The notes beneath the pieces were generated by a model. That model was not told where the DNA came from. It was given only the letters and a program-made list of their open reading frames with translations, and did not search any database. Of a DNA stretch of 64,000 bases, positions 27,712 through 36,452 are shown in pieces. The DNA is from Thalassobacillus pellis (GTDB taxonomy: Bacteria > Bacillota > Bacilli > Bacillales > Halobacillaceae): contig NZ_JAFBDO010000009.1 of assembly GCF_016908295.1 (NCBI RefSeq), positions 1 to 64,000 on the forward strand, given 5' to 3'. The first letter of the stretch is position 1. Every line of letters starts with the position of its first letter. The translations under genes were made by a program, and so were the position numbers.

Positions 27712-28785
27712 ATGAGTAATGAACAGCTTGATTTATTACGCGAAGAATTGGATAAAGTGAATCTGGAAATTTTAGAGTTGATTAGTAAACGTGGTGAACT
27801 TGTCCAGGAAATAGGGAAAGTGAAGAATACACAGGGTGTCAACCGATTTGATCCAGTCCGAGAACGGAAGATGCTGGACCAAATAGACTTGCATAATAAA
27901 GGGCCATTTGAAAATACCACTATTCATCAGTTATTCAAGGAGATCTTCAAGGCAAGCCTTGAGCTTCAGGAAGATGACCATAGAAAAGCGTTGCTAGTAT
28001 CCAGAAAGAAAAAGCCGGAAGATACAGTCATTGATATCAAAGGCGAAAGAATTGGGGAAGGAGAGCCATCCTTCATCATGGGACCATGTGCCGTTGAAAG
28101 TTACGAGCAAGTTGCAGCTGTTGCTGAAGCGGTGAAAAAGCGTGGACTGAAATTATTGAGAGGTGGGGCTTTCAAACCGAGGACATCTCCTTATGATTTC
28201 CAGGGCTTAGGTTTGGAAGGCCTGAAGATATTGAAGCGGGTTGCTGATGAATATGATCTTGCTGTAATCAGTGAAATCGTTAATCCTGCAGATGTATATA
28301 AGGCAGTGGATTATGTAGATGTTATCCAAATCGGAGCAAGAAACATGCAAAACTTCGAGCTGCTGAAAGCGGCTGGCTCGGTAGATAAACCTGTATTATT
28401 AAAACGTGGAATGTCAGCGACAATTTCCGAATTCATCAATGCGGCTGAATATATCATGTCACGAAGCAATGCAAATATTATGTTATGTGAACGTGGCATC
28501 CGTACGTATGAGAAAGCAACACGAAACACGCTTGATATTTCTGCAGTACCGATCTTGAAACAAGAGACCCACTTGCCTGTGATGGTGGACGTGACTCATT
28601 CAACAGGCCGGCGTGACCTTCTGCTTCCAACCGCTAAGGCTGCCCTTGCCATCGGTGCTGACGGGGTGATGGCAGAGGTTCACCCTGATCCTGCAGTTGC
28701 TTTATCAGATTCCGCACAGCAAATGGATATCGAAATGTTCAACAATTTCATGGATGAACTCACCAAAGAAAAAGTCTATAAATAA
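27712..28785 (+). CDS. aroA: bifunctional chorismate mutase / DAHP synthase AroA(G)
   Basis: This enzyme catalyses the first step of aromatic amino acid synthesis (phosphoenolpyruvate plus erythrose 4-phosphate to DAHP). A chorismate mutase domain (residues 1-90, [20 protein letters not shown]) is fused at the N-terminus and serves as the feedback sensor. The DAHP synthase barrel follows, with [10 protein letters not shown] near residue 118, [17 protein letters not shown] near 150, and [13 protein letters not shown] near the end. GGAGG lies 7 bases before the ATG at 27712. In B. subtilis it also adjoins ccpA. Confidence 0.94.
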   Translation: MSNEQLDLLREELDKVNLEILELISKRGELVQEIGKVKNTQGVNRFDPVRERKMLDQIDLHNKGPFENTTIHQLFKEIFKASLELQEDDHRKALLVSRKKKPEDTVIDIKGERIGEGEPSFIMGPCAVESYEQVAAVAEAVKKRGLKLLRGGAFKPRTSPYDFQGLGLEGLKILKRVADEYDLAVISEIVNPADVYKAVDYVDVIQIGARNMQNFELLKAAGSVDKPVLLKRGMSATISEFINAAEYIMSRSNANIMLCERGIRTYEKATRNTLDISAVPILKQETHLPVMVDVTHSTGRRDLLLPTAKAALAIGADGVMAEVHPDPAVALSDSAQQMDIEMFNNFMDELTKEKVYK

Positions 28786-28794
28786 CCCATACAC

Positions 28795-28830
28795 AAAGGC
28801 CGGACTGACAATTGCCAGTCCGGCTTTTTT
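28795..28830 (+). terminator. terminator after aroA
   Basis: A GC-rich stem (gccggactg with cagtccggc, separated by a six-to-eight-base loop) followed by six T. Confidence 0.9.
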
Positions 28831-28995
28831 GATGATAAACAATTGCCTGGTTACCGTCTTATGTTAATGTTTTGGGTTTTAGGGTATGATTTAAATGATG
28901 CCTGCTTTATTTACCTGCATTGCGCTTGTAATCATAGTATAATATCATGGGATTATTGGTTTAATAAAGATCGTAATTATAAGGAGGGAATATAT

Positions 28996-29991
28996 ATGAA
29001 TGTAACCATATATGATGTAGCTAGAGAAGCAAATGTATCGATGGCGACTGTATCACGTGTCGTAAATGGCAACCCAAACGTTAAGCCAGCAACAAGAAAG
29101 AAGGTATTGGATGCTATCGAACGCCTTGGTTATCGTCCGAATGCCGTAGCACGTGGCCTTGCCAGTAAAAAAACCACTACAGTCGGGGTGATTATACCTG
29201 ACATATCCAGTATCTTTTTTGCAGAACTGGCAAGAGGTATCGAGGATATTGCCACAATGTATAACTATAATATTATCCTTAGTAACTCTGACCAGAACAA
29301 GGAAAAAGAAATTCATTTGATCAACACTATGCTTGGCAAACAGGTGGACGGGCTTGTGTTCATGGGAGGTAAAATTACCGATGATCATATCCGGGAATTT
29401 AATAATGCCTCTGTTCCTGTAGCGTTAGCAGCTACAATCGATGAGACCAAAAGTACTCCATCCGTGAATATTAACTACGAAGAGGCCGCGTTTGAAGCGA
29501 CTGATCTGTTGCTATCGCACGATAACCAGACAGTAGCATTCATTTCCGGACCGGAGAATACAGAAGTGAATAATCAGAAGCTTGCAGGATTTAGGCGCGC
29601 AATGAAAGAAGCAGGGCGTGAAGTCTCTGAAGATTTAATCGTAACAGGGGATTATTCCTATGACTCCGGAATTGAGGCTTTTGAACAATTAGATGAAGCA
29701 GGAAATCTCCCAACAGCTATATTTGTAGCATCTGATGAAATGGCATTGGGGGTTATCCATGGGGCCCAGGATAAAGGATTGAAGGTACCAGAAGACCTTG
29801 AAGTATTCGGCTTTGATAATACACGTCTGGCGACTATGGTGCGCCCGACTTTATCTACTGTAGTACAGCCGATGTATGATATTGGAGCTGTTTCCATGCG
29901 TCTGCTTACAAAGTTTATGAACAAAGAAGAAGTTACAGAACAAAATGTAGTTCTTCCCCATCGTATAATTGAAAGAAATTCGACCAAGTAA
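28996..29991 (+). CDS. ccpA: catabolite control protein A
   Basis: This is the LacI-family master regulator of carbon catabolite control. The N-terminal helix-turn-helix (residues 1-50: [20 protein letters not shown], then the hinge [13 protein letters not shown]) is followed by a periplasmic-binding-protein-like effector domain that binds HPr-Ser46-[16 protein letters not shown] and [11 protein letters not shown] are typical. At 331 aa the length is canonical. A strong AAGGAGGG site precedes the ATG at 28996. In B. subtilis ccpA is followed by motP-motS; those genes are absent here. Confidence 0.95.
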   Translation: MNVTIYDVAREANVSMATVSRVVNGNPNVKPATRKKVLDAIERLGYRPNAVARGLASKKTTTVGVIIPDISSIFFAELARGIEDIATMYNYNIILSNSDQNKEKEIHLINTMLGKQVDGLVFMGGKITDDHIREFNNASVPVALAATIDETKSTPSVNINYEEAAFEATDLLLSHDNQTVAFISGPENTEVNNQKLAGFRRAMKEAGREVSEDLIVTGDYSYDSGIEAFEQLDEAGNLPTAIFVASDEMALGVIHGAQDKGLKVPEDLEVFGFDNTRLATMVRPTLSTVVQPMYDIGAVSMRLLTKFMNKEEVTEQNVVLPHRIIERNSTK

Positions 29992-30165
29992 AGTATTCGG
30001 CGATGACGGAGCTGGATGGATGATTCCATTCTGGCTCTGGTCGGCCACTTTAATCTTTTATACGTAACAAGTGATAATCAGATTACCAGCTTAGTTATTA
30101 GGCAACAGGAGGTTTGCTCCCCAGTTAAACAGCCTATTTCCACTGATATCAAGCCTACATATAAG

Positions 30166-30213
30166 ATGCACCAATTGCCGTTTGAGATTCTTCATGGCAA
30201 TTGGTGCATTTTT
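30166..30213. terminator. terminator between convergent ccpA and acuC
   Basis: A 14-bp perfect stem (30166-30179 atgcaccaattgcc with 30196-30209) with a 16-base loop and a T-rich 3' flank. The acuC stop lies at its right edge, so it probably serves both strands. No gene is evident between 29992 and 30165. Confidence 0.85.
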
Positions 30214-31387
30214 AAGTGAAGTTATTGTATTTTTTTTGATTATGGATGAATTGCATTGATTTTTCTAATACTTTTCGGTTTTTTTCGGTAATTTCATCTT
30301 TCCTGGGAATTGGTTTATAAATACCCGAAGGGTCTTGCCAAGTATCAGGCAGCTCAACTGGTGATTTTCCTTGCCATTTTTCCTTCCAAGATTTTGGTAT
30401 GGAACCTGCAAATGGTTTATTAGTCGTCATAACTTTCCAGATTTGGGCCCAAGCCCGTGGAACTACCCTCCAAATGTCGTAACCGCCTCCGCCAAGTGCT
30501 ATCCATCTTCCTTCACAATAACGATGTGAAAGCTCGTGTGCTAAAGCAGGAATTCGTTCATATATTTCCATTGTCGAACATAGATGGGTGAGTGGATCAT
30601 AATAATGCGCGTCAGCTCCATTTTGCGTCACAATTACATCTGGCTTGAAAAACTCCACAATATCACGGAATGCAGATTCGTAAAGTTCTAAAAAAGATTC
30701 ATCTTCTGTGAAAGCGTCTATCGGTAAGTTGAACGAATAACCGTATCCTTCTTTTAAGCCACGTTCGCTTACATTACCTGTGCCAGGAAAGAGGTATCTG
30801 CCCGTCTCATGAATGGAAAAGGTACAGACATTGGGATCATCATAGAAGGACCATTGCACTCCGTCCCCATGATGGGCGTCCGTATCTACATATAAAACCC
30901 GATAGTTATATTTTTGTCGTATATATTCAATCCCTACAGCTCCGTCATTATATATACAGAACCCGGAGGCTTTTCGTTCAAAACCATGGTGCAGCCCGCC
31001 GCCAAGGTTAAGGGCATGCTCATATTTTCCTTCCAATACAGCATCGATGGCAGTCAAGGTACTTCCTACCAACAAAGCAGAGGCATCGTGCATCCCTTTG
31101 AATATCGGAGTATCTTCTGTACCTATCCCGTATTCCATACCTTCATCTTCCGTAAGAAGTCCATTACTGGCCCTTTTTACAGCATCAATATATTTGGAAC
31201 TATGTATCAGCTTTAACTCCTCATCAGTTGCTTTTCTAGGTTTTAAAAAGTGTTCTGCCTGAAGAGCCTGTTCTACTTCCAGAAGCTCCTTAGTCATTGT
31301 GACACGGAGCTGATTGAATGGATGATCATCCCGAAATCGGTAGCTGTTGAAATCTTCCGAGTATACGAACCCTGCCTTACATATCAT
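30212..31387 (-). CDS. acuC: acetoin utilization protein AcuC, histone-deacetylase family
   Basis: This is a zinc-dependent lysine deacetylase that removes acetyl groups from acetyl-CoA synthetase (AcsA), reversing AcuA. The deacetylase motifs are visible: GGGLHHGFERKASGFCIYND near residue 130-150 and VLYVDTDAHHGDGVQ near 170, then NGADAHYYDPLTHL and LGGGGYDIWRV. The ATG at 31387 overlaps the acuB stop (ATGA), with GGGGA 8 bases upstream, so it is translationally coupled; the upstream in-frame ATG would overlap acuB by 31 bases. Its usual target gene acsA is not in the window. Confidence 0.93.
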   Translation of the reverse strand: MICKAGFVYSEDFNSYRFRDDHPFNQLRVTMTKELLEVEQALQAEHFLKPRKATDEELKLIHSSKYIDAVKRASNGLLTEDEGMEYGIGTEDTPIFKGMHDASALLVGSTLTAIDAVLEGKYEHALNLGGGLHHGFERKASGFCIYNDGAVGIEYIRQKYNYRVLYVDTDAHHGDGVQWSFYDDPNVCTFSIHETGRYLFPGTGNVSERGLKEGYGYSFNLPIDAFTEDESFLELYESAFRDIVEFFKPDVIVTQNGADAHYYDPLTHLCSTMEIYERIPALAHELSHRYCEGRWIALGGGGYDIWRVVPRAWAQIWKVMTTNKPFAGSIPKSWKEKWQGKSPVELPDTWQDPSGIYKPIPRKDEITEKNRKVLEKSMQFIHNQKKYNNFT

Positions 31388-32031
31388 GAGGGCATCCCCG
31401 GCATATTCGGCCATAGCACCTCGTAGCCTACTTCCTTAAGGTTGTTTATGATCGGCATTGGATTCATGGTTTGAATACGGAATACGATTATTTTATACCT
31501 GCTGTCCGGTTTATAAGGATAAATCAATACAGAGCTGATATTCACTTTCCGCTGCCCGAACACTTGAGTAACTTTTGGCAGCATTCCCGGACGGTTTTCC
31601 ACCTTGATCTCGATTTGCGAACTTTGTACATTGGTACCTGTCAGCTGAATGAGCGTGTACAGCATATCTTTTTCCGTGATCATACCAACCAGCTTATCCT
31701 CTTTTGTAACAGGGACACACGCAATTTCATGCTCGTAGAAAATGGATGCAACTTCTTCCATGAAATCGAGTGGGTGGACGGTTATGACAGGGGAAGTCAT
31801 AATAGAGCTGATTTCATTTTTCAATTCTTCCGGGTCCGGGTCATTTTCAAAAATGGATGGGCTGGCATCACGGACATCCCGGTCTGATACGATACCGATT
31901 ACTTGATTATCTTCATCGACGATAGGGAGGTGGCGGATATGATACTCATTTAATAGCTTCAATGCTTTTCCAATCGTCTCAGTTGGAGCCATTTTAATGA
32001 CGTCTTTTTTCATAACTTCTTCTACAAGCAT
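31384..32031 (-). CDS. acuB: AcuB, CBS-pair and ACT domain protein
   Basis: The protein (215 aa) has two CBS domains (residues 1-130; VVSDRDVR in the first, GMITEKDML in the second), which bind adenosyl nucleotides, and a C-terminal ACT domain (about 138-210, IEIKVENRPGMLPKVTQVFG). It is presumed to tune acetylation control of AcsA in response to energy charge. It is the middle gene of acuABC, 13 bases after acuA and overlapping acuC. Confidence 0.92.
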   Translation of the reverse strand: MLVEEVMKKDVIKMAPTETIGKALKLLNEYHIRHLPIVDEDNQVIGIVSDRDVRDASPSIFENDPDPEELKNEISSIMTSPVITVHPLDFMEEVASIFYEHEIACVPVTKEDKLVGMITEKDMLYTLIQLTGTNVQSSQIEIKVENRPGMLPKVTQVFGQRKVNISSVLIYPYKPDSRYKIIVFRIQTMNPMPIINNLKEVGYEVLWPNMPGMPS

Positions 32032-32044
32032 AGGACAACCTCCA

Positions 32045-32683
32045 TTATTTCCGCATTTGATGACGCTTTAAAAAACGAAGCTGATCAAACTTTTCAACGG
32101 ATGATTCAGGGACATTTTCACCGATCCTTACCATCAGACAATTTGCAGGATGGGATACGATTTCTGGGTCATCCGTAGGAGCAGGTGTAAGACCACCGGC
32201 TGCCATCATTTTCTCCATCACTTTTCGGTAATTCCATATACTGAGTCCAGTCCCTTTCAAATCCCAATGCCAATAATATTCCGTGGAGATAATGATGTAA
32301 TTTTCCATATAATCATCCATCATGGCAACTTTCAACAAGTGGGAGCCTACCCGATACCCACGGAACTCAGGAATCACTTCAATGGCTCCAAGTTCAATCA
32401 AATCTTCCATATTGAATTCTGACCACCGCTCAAGCGGGTCGGGGTGTAGATAAGTTACATAACCTGCAATCATATTTTCATGTCTTGCAATGATAATTCT
32501 GCCTTCTTCAAAATCTGCGATGCTTTTTACTGCTTCGAATTGTTTGGGAGCCGGCCGGAAGGCGTTCAAGTCAGAATGGAATTCATAGTTGGAGAGTTCT
32601 CGTGAGGTGAGAGGCCCTTCAATGATCAATGGCCCTTTTTCCGTATCGATTTCCTTGGAATGATACGACTTAATATGCTTCAT
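32045..32683 (-). CDS. acuA: AcuA, GNAT protein acetyltransferase
   Basis: This is a GNAT-fold enzyme (212 aa) that acetylates and inactivates acetyl-CoA synthetase. The acetyl-CoA-binding motif lies in VIPEFRGYRVGSHLLKVAM near residue 112-130. It is the first gene of the acuABC operon. A GGTGG site precedes the ATG. In B. subtilis acsA lies divergently next to acuA; here only a short open frame occupies that place. Confidence 0.92.
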   Translation of the reverse strand: MKHIKSYHSKEIDTEKGPLIIEGPLTSRELSNYEFHSDLNAFRPAPKQFEAVKSIADFEEGRIIIARHENMIAGYVTYLHPDPLERWSEFNMEDLIELGAIEVIPEFRGYRVGSHLLKVAMMDDYMENYIIISTEYYWHWDLKGTGLSIWNYRKVMEKMMAAGGLTPAPTDDPEIVSHPANCLMVRIGENVPESSVEKFDQLRFLKRHQMRK

Positions 32684-32734
32684 TGATACACCACCTGTAA
32701 CTAGGTTTTTTATGATTGCTGTCTTATATTATAC

Positions 32735-32863
32735 ATGAAAATTATCGATTTTAAATCAATCAGGACAAGGTTAGGAGGTGGAAAACCGGCACCAGTTGAA
32801 GTGGGGGAGGAACCAGTGGAAGAGACGACGGTAACAGCAGAGCAAAGTAAGGTCTTCAGGTAA
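32735..32863 (+). CDS. possible small ORF at the usual acsA position (42 aa)
   Basis: An ATG frame divergent from acuA encodes a 42-residue product that begins MKIIDFKSIRTRLGGGKP. It continues with an acidic, Pro/Val/Glu-rich section (VEVGEEPVEETTV) and ends SKVFR. It has no visible ribosome-binding site. Composition is protein-like, so it may be a small gene or a remnant left after loss of the neighbouring acsA. I do not recognise it. Confidence 0.3.
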   Translation: MKIIDFKSIRTRLGGGKPAPVEVGEEPVEETTVTAEQSKVFR

Positions 32864-32884
32864 AAGGTTAAAGCTAACCCTTCA

Positions 32885-32926
32885 TAAAAAAGCCCCCTTT
32901 CCTGAGCGGAAAAGGGGCTTGCATTT
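32885..32926 (-). terminator. terminator of the class A PBP gene
   Basis: Read on the minus strand, aagccccttttccgctcag pairs with the complementary arm ending aagggggct, followed by a run of T. It lies 14 bases past the PBP stop. Confidence 0.85.
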
Positions 32927-32939
32927 TACATGGGATATA

Positions 32940-35900
32940 TTATTGTTCAGGATTAGCTTGCTCGTTTTCAGAGGGTTTCTCCTCAGTTTGACCTTGATCA
33001 TTTTCTGTGTCTGTCGGCGTGCTTTCGCTGCCCGTATCATTTCCTTCTTCGTTCGTTGTTTGACCTGGCTCATCACCATTGGTTGGTTCATCGTTTCCTT
33101 CATTTTCTGGTTTATCCGTTTCCGGTTTTTCCGTTGGTGATTCCTCTGGTGGGTTAGCAGGTTTGGCTGGTTTGGCTGGTTTAGCAGGTGCACCTGGCGT
33201 CCCAATCTTAACAGGTGACGACAGAGCAGAAGACATTCCGAAATAATCTACTGCTCGGACAGCGTAATAACCGTCTCCTCCAGAGAAGTTGTAGTTTGTA
33301 CCAGCTGTGCTGCCAATCAGGTTGAATGACCCTCCGGCAGACGAAGACCGGTAAACCCTGTAGCCAACTACGTCACTGCTTGGAGAAGCTGACCAGCTTA
33401 ATGATGATCCATTCGCGGAAACACCTCCAGGTGCTGCTGGTGCTGCGCCGTCATTTTCGATTGAGGTCGTCACACCATTAGCCGCTCCGCTAGGCAATGC
33501 AACATTGTCCCAGGAACTTGGAATAAGTTCGCTTAATATCTCAGGATTATTCAGGTTATTTTCCTTAAGGAATTCTGGACTGATCGTTACACCGCCGCCT
33601 TTATTTATAAATTCGCTCGGTGTATTCGGTCCTGCCACGACAAGTTTGTCTTTTACTTGGACAAAGCTGCCACTGATCAAGCTATCATCAACTTTATCTG
33701 GTGCGTACTTGGCCCAATATAGGTCCTGTTCTACGAGACCTACTTTTGAACACAATTCAGAAGGTTTCAATCCTGAAGTAGCACAATAGGAACGGGTGAC
33801 AATTCCTTCTGGTCGTTTGAAATTTTGCTCAGGGACCATAATTTCCGGGTTAACATCGGAAATGGCGTTAACTACTTGTGCCCAGAGATTAGAGTTGCGC
33901 GAACTGTAGTCGCGTGTTTGTAATCCTCCGCCTCGTGAGTATCCCATCCACGTACTTACGGTTACGTTAGGGTTTGTAGCGACGAACCATGTATCATTTT
34001 TATATTGGGATGTTCCTGTTTTTCCTGCCCAATCCACACCCGAATATTTCAAGTTGACATTCGATGCAGAGCCTGTGCTTAACACATCGCGCATCATATC
34101 GATCGTCAAATAGGAAGCCTGCTGTGAAAATACATCTACCGGTTCACTTTTATGTTCATAGACGACATCACCGTTACTGTCGACGATTTTTTCAATCATA
34201 TAAGCATCGACGAACTTACCCATATTGCCAAAAGTGGTATAAGCATTTGTGTTTTCTTCAATAGTCACTGTCGGTGAGCCGATTGCTGCTGAATAGTTCG
34301 TATAGTCATCTGGGGTAAGACTAGTTATCCCCATTTTTTCCAAGTATTTTTTGGCAGGATTACGATTTACTATTTTCGTATAAGCCTTAACTGCCGGTAC
34401 GTTTAAAGATTCTTTCAAGGCATAACGGACAGATGTAAAGCCTACATACTGACCATTATAATTGTTGACATCTTTATTTGTTCCCGGATATTCATAAGGC
34501 ACATCAGCTATTACAGAGCCAGGGTGGAGCACACCCATGTCGATACCTGGCCCGTAAACAAGCAGGGGCTTCATTGTACTTCCATTAGAACGTAAGGCGG
34601 ATGTTGCATGGTTCACCTGGGAAATATCATAATCCCGTCCGCCTATGAAGGAAAGGATTCTTCCGGTTTCGTTTTGAATCACCATACCGCCGACTTGTAC
34701 GGGGAGCTCTTTATAAACGACATTGCCATCTTCGTCGGTTACATTTTCCCAGTTTTCGTCCTTTTTAGGAACGGTAATTGATGGACCATATCGTTGATAG
34801 TTGTTCTTAACTTTTTGAGCTACATCATACATTTTTTTATGGATGGTGGAGTGTATTTCATAACCACCTGTACGAAGTTCGCGCTCTGCATTTTGGCGAT
34901 ATTCCTGGCGAAGCTTGTCATTATTCTCTAAGTCTTCCATTGTGTAGCCATCCTGTTTCACAAGCATCTCCATAATAATTTCAATCGCTCGTTCTTCAAT
35001 CTCGAATGTAAGATATGGATACTTTTCAATTGGAGAGTCTGATGGTTTTGCAAAGTCTTTCGTTATATCGTATTCGCTCGCCTTCTTATACTCTTCTTCT
35101 GTGATATAACCGGCTTCTAGCATTCTGCCTAAAACATCCTGCATCCGGTACAGGCCTGGCTGAAGCCCTTCCTTGCTTTTGACTTCTCCATTGTTTTTAA
35201 AAGGTGTGTAGACATACGGGTTCTGAGGGAGCCCGGCAAGGAATGCTGCCTGTGGTAATGATAGATTACTAGCATCAACATTGAAGATCCCTTGTGCAGC
35301 TGTCTGGATGCCGGCAATATTTCTGCCATTAGCATTACGTCCGAATGGAACCATATTCAAATAGGCTTCTAATATCTCGTCCTTTTCAAAAAACCGTTCG
35401 ACACGGAGAGCGATTAACATTTCTTTTGCTTTTCGCTCAAAGGAAACCTCGTTGGTTAAAATTTGATTTTTGACTAGCTGCTGGGTCAAAGTACTTCCAC
35501 CAGTCTTTGTTGCCGCGTTGGTTATTTCCTGGAAGACCGCGCGCATGACCGCTTTTGGTACGACACCGTCGTGAGTATGAAAATTTTCATCCTCTGTTGC
35601 AATGACGGCATTCTTCAAATAATCAGATATATCTTTCAGGGCCACTTCTTCTCTATGTAAATCTGATCGGACGCGGCCAAGGTACTTGTCATTGGCAAAG
35701 TAAAGTTCCGACGTAGAGGAATAATTATAGATTTCTTTACTCATCGCCTGTTTATCTTTCATGGGGACATCTTTGACAAGGGAAGCGAAGTAGCCTGCGC
35801 CTACTCCTCCGGCAAAGAAAAGACTGATAACCCCAATAATGATGAATGCCAGGAAAATATTCCATACGACCTCATAGGTTATTCTTGTCGTTTTTTGTAT

Positions 35901-35966
35901 TCGCCCCTGGCGCCAAAGTTCTTTTACTTTAGCTATATTAATACCTTTTTTTCGGGTATTTGACAT
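32940..35966 (-). CDS. class A penicillin-binding protein with C-terminal fibronectin III domain
   Basis: This is a bifunctional peptidoglycan synthase of about 1008 aa. In order: a basic cytoplasmic tail and one membrane helix (about 34-60); the GT51 transglycosylase (about 95-270, ATEDENFHTHDGVV and GGSTLTQQLVKNQ); and the transpeptidase (about 420-720) with the active-site Ser in RSNGSTMKPLLVYGPG and GKTGTSQ. Then come a fibronectin type III domain (about 805-890, LSWSASPSSDVVGYRVYRSS) and a Pro/Glu/Asn-rich acidic tail. AGGAGG is 7 bases before the ATG at 35966. The FN3 domain and tail should lie outside the membrane and may bind wall or partner proteins. It is divergent from tyrS. Confidence 0.92.
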   Translation of the reverse strand: MSNTRKKGINIAKVKELWRQGRIQKTTRITYEVVWNIFLAFIIIGVISLFFAGGVGAGYFASLVKDVPMKDKQAMSKEIYNYSSTSELYFANDKYLGRVRSDLHREEVALKDISDYLKNAVIATEDENFHTHDGVVPKAVMRAVFQEITNAATKTGGSTLTQQLVKNQILTNEVSFERKAKEMLIALRVERFFEKDEILEAYLNMVPFGRNANGRNIAGIQTAAQGIFNVDASNLSLPQAAFLAGLPQNPYVYTPFKNNGEVKSKEGLQPGLYRMQDVLGRMLEAGYITEEEYKKASEYDITKDFAKPSDSPIEKYPYLTFEIEERAIEIIMEMLVKQDGYTMEDLENNDKLRQEYRQNAERELRTGGYEIHSTIHKKMYDVAQKVKNNYQRYGPSITVPKKDENWENVTDEDGNVVYKELPVQVGGMVIQNETGRILSFIGGRDYDISQVNHATSALRSNGSTMKPLLVYGPGIDMGVLHPGSVIADVPYEYPGTNKDVNNYNGQYVGFTSVRYALKESLNVPAVKAYTKIVNRNPAKKYLEKMGITSLTPDDYTNYSAAIGSPTVTIEENTNAYTTFGNMGKFVDAYMIEKIVDSNGDVVYEHKSEPVDVFSQQASYLTIDMMRDVLSTGSASNVNLKYSGVDWAGKTGTSQYKNDTWFVATNPNVTVSTWMGYSRGGGLQTRDYSSRNSNLWAQVVNAISDVNPEIMVPEQNFKRPEGIVTRSYCATSGLKPSELCSKVGLVEQDLYWAKYAPDKVDDSLISGSFVQVKDKLVVAGPNTPSEFINKGGGVTISPEFLKENNLNNPEILSELIPSSWDNVALPSGAANGVTTSIENDGAAPAAPGGVSANGSSLSWSASPSSDVVGYRVYRSSSAGGSFNLIGSTAGTNYNFSGGDGYYAVRAVDYFGMSSALSSPVKIGTPGAPAKPAKPAKPANPPEESPTEKPETDKPENEGNDEPTNGDEPGQTTNEEGNDTGSESTPTDTENDQGQTEEKPSENEQANPEQ

Positions 35967-36049
35967 GATCAATCCTCCTCAAAAAATCCAATCTATATTA
36001 TAACACAATCTAATGCAGCAAAGAATGTCGAACACGAATTTGATTGCTT

Positions 36050-36078
36050 TTTAAATCCAGTTATGTTAAAAATATAAT
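36050..36078 (+). promoter_or_regulatory. probable sigma-A promoter of tyrS
   Basis: TTTAAA (36050-36055), 17-base spacer, TATAAT (36073-36078). The -10 box is exact and the -35 weak. The predicted start is just upstream of T-box stem I. Confidence 0.6.
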
Positions 36079-36087
36079 ACTAGTTGA

Positions 36088-36318
36088 ATAAATGAAGCGT
36101 TGAATGGTTGAAGTAGTGGGACGATCCCTGTTCTTAAGAGAGCCTCCGGATGGTGAAAGGAGGCACAAATCGACTCGCGAATTACGATCTGGAGCTTTCT
36201 TCTGCACTTACAGAAGACGGTGTTAACCAAGCCGTTATCCAAACAAGTGGCACTATATGTGCAACAAGGGTGGTACCGCGATAAACCTCGTCCCTTTACT
36301 TTTAAGGGAGGAGTTTTT
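36088..36318 (+). promoter_or_regulatory. T-box riboswitch (tyrosine) ahead of tyrS
   Basis: The leader has a stem I region with a tyrosine specifier TAC at 36183-36185, the T-box sequence AGGGTGGTACCGCG at 36267-36280, and a terminator (ctcgtccctt with aagggaggag, 36287-36311, then seven T). Uncharged tRNA-Tyr is expected to favour the antiterminator and allow tyrS transcription. Between this leader and tyrS lies repeat copy C. Together these fill the 486-bp gap. Confidence 0.93.
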
Positions 36319-36420
36319 TTATTTTACTTTAAGTAAGTTTAACTTTGTTAAAGGATTAAAGTATAAGTAAAACCAAGGCATTCTCCATAAGGAATTGGCG
36401 ACCTGCCAAGTTTTCTAATA
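36314..36420 (+). repeat. AT-rich interspersed repeat, copy C, inside the tyrS leader
   Basis: It follows the T-box terminator directly. It has TTACTTtAAGTAA, TTTAACtttGTTAAA, AGGATTAAAGTATAAGTAAAAC and the 3' hairpin. In this copy the hairpin reads GGCA/TGCC where other copies read GGCT/AGCC, a compensatory change. Any full-length tyrS message would carry it in its 5' untranslated region. Confidence 0.8.
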
Positions 36421-36452
36421 CAAAGGTTCATTAATAAGAAGGAGTGGGTAAT

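Noticed and set aside
28864-28890. Possible sigma-B-like promoter upstream of ccpA (GTTAAT...GGGTAT)
   Set aside because: The -10-like GGGTAT is good, but the -35 match needs a shifted spacing and is poor. ccpA is not a general-stress gene in Bacillus, and an AT-rich sigma-A-type -10 (TATAAT near 28940) lies closer to the gene.
30001-30066. Hydrophobic frame after ccpA (GWMIPFWLWSATLIFYT) that looked like a membrane-protein remnant
   Set aside because: Only about 22 residues, no start or ribosome-binding site, and no match to the motP/motS genes that follow ccpA in B. subtilis. Too short to support.
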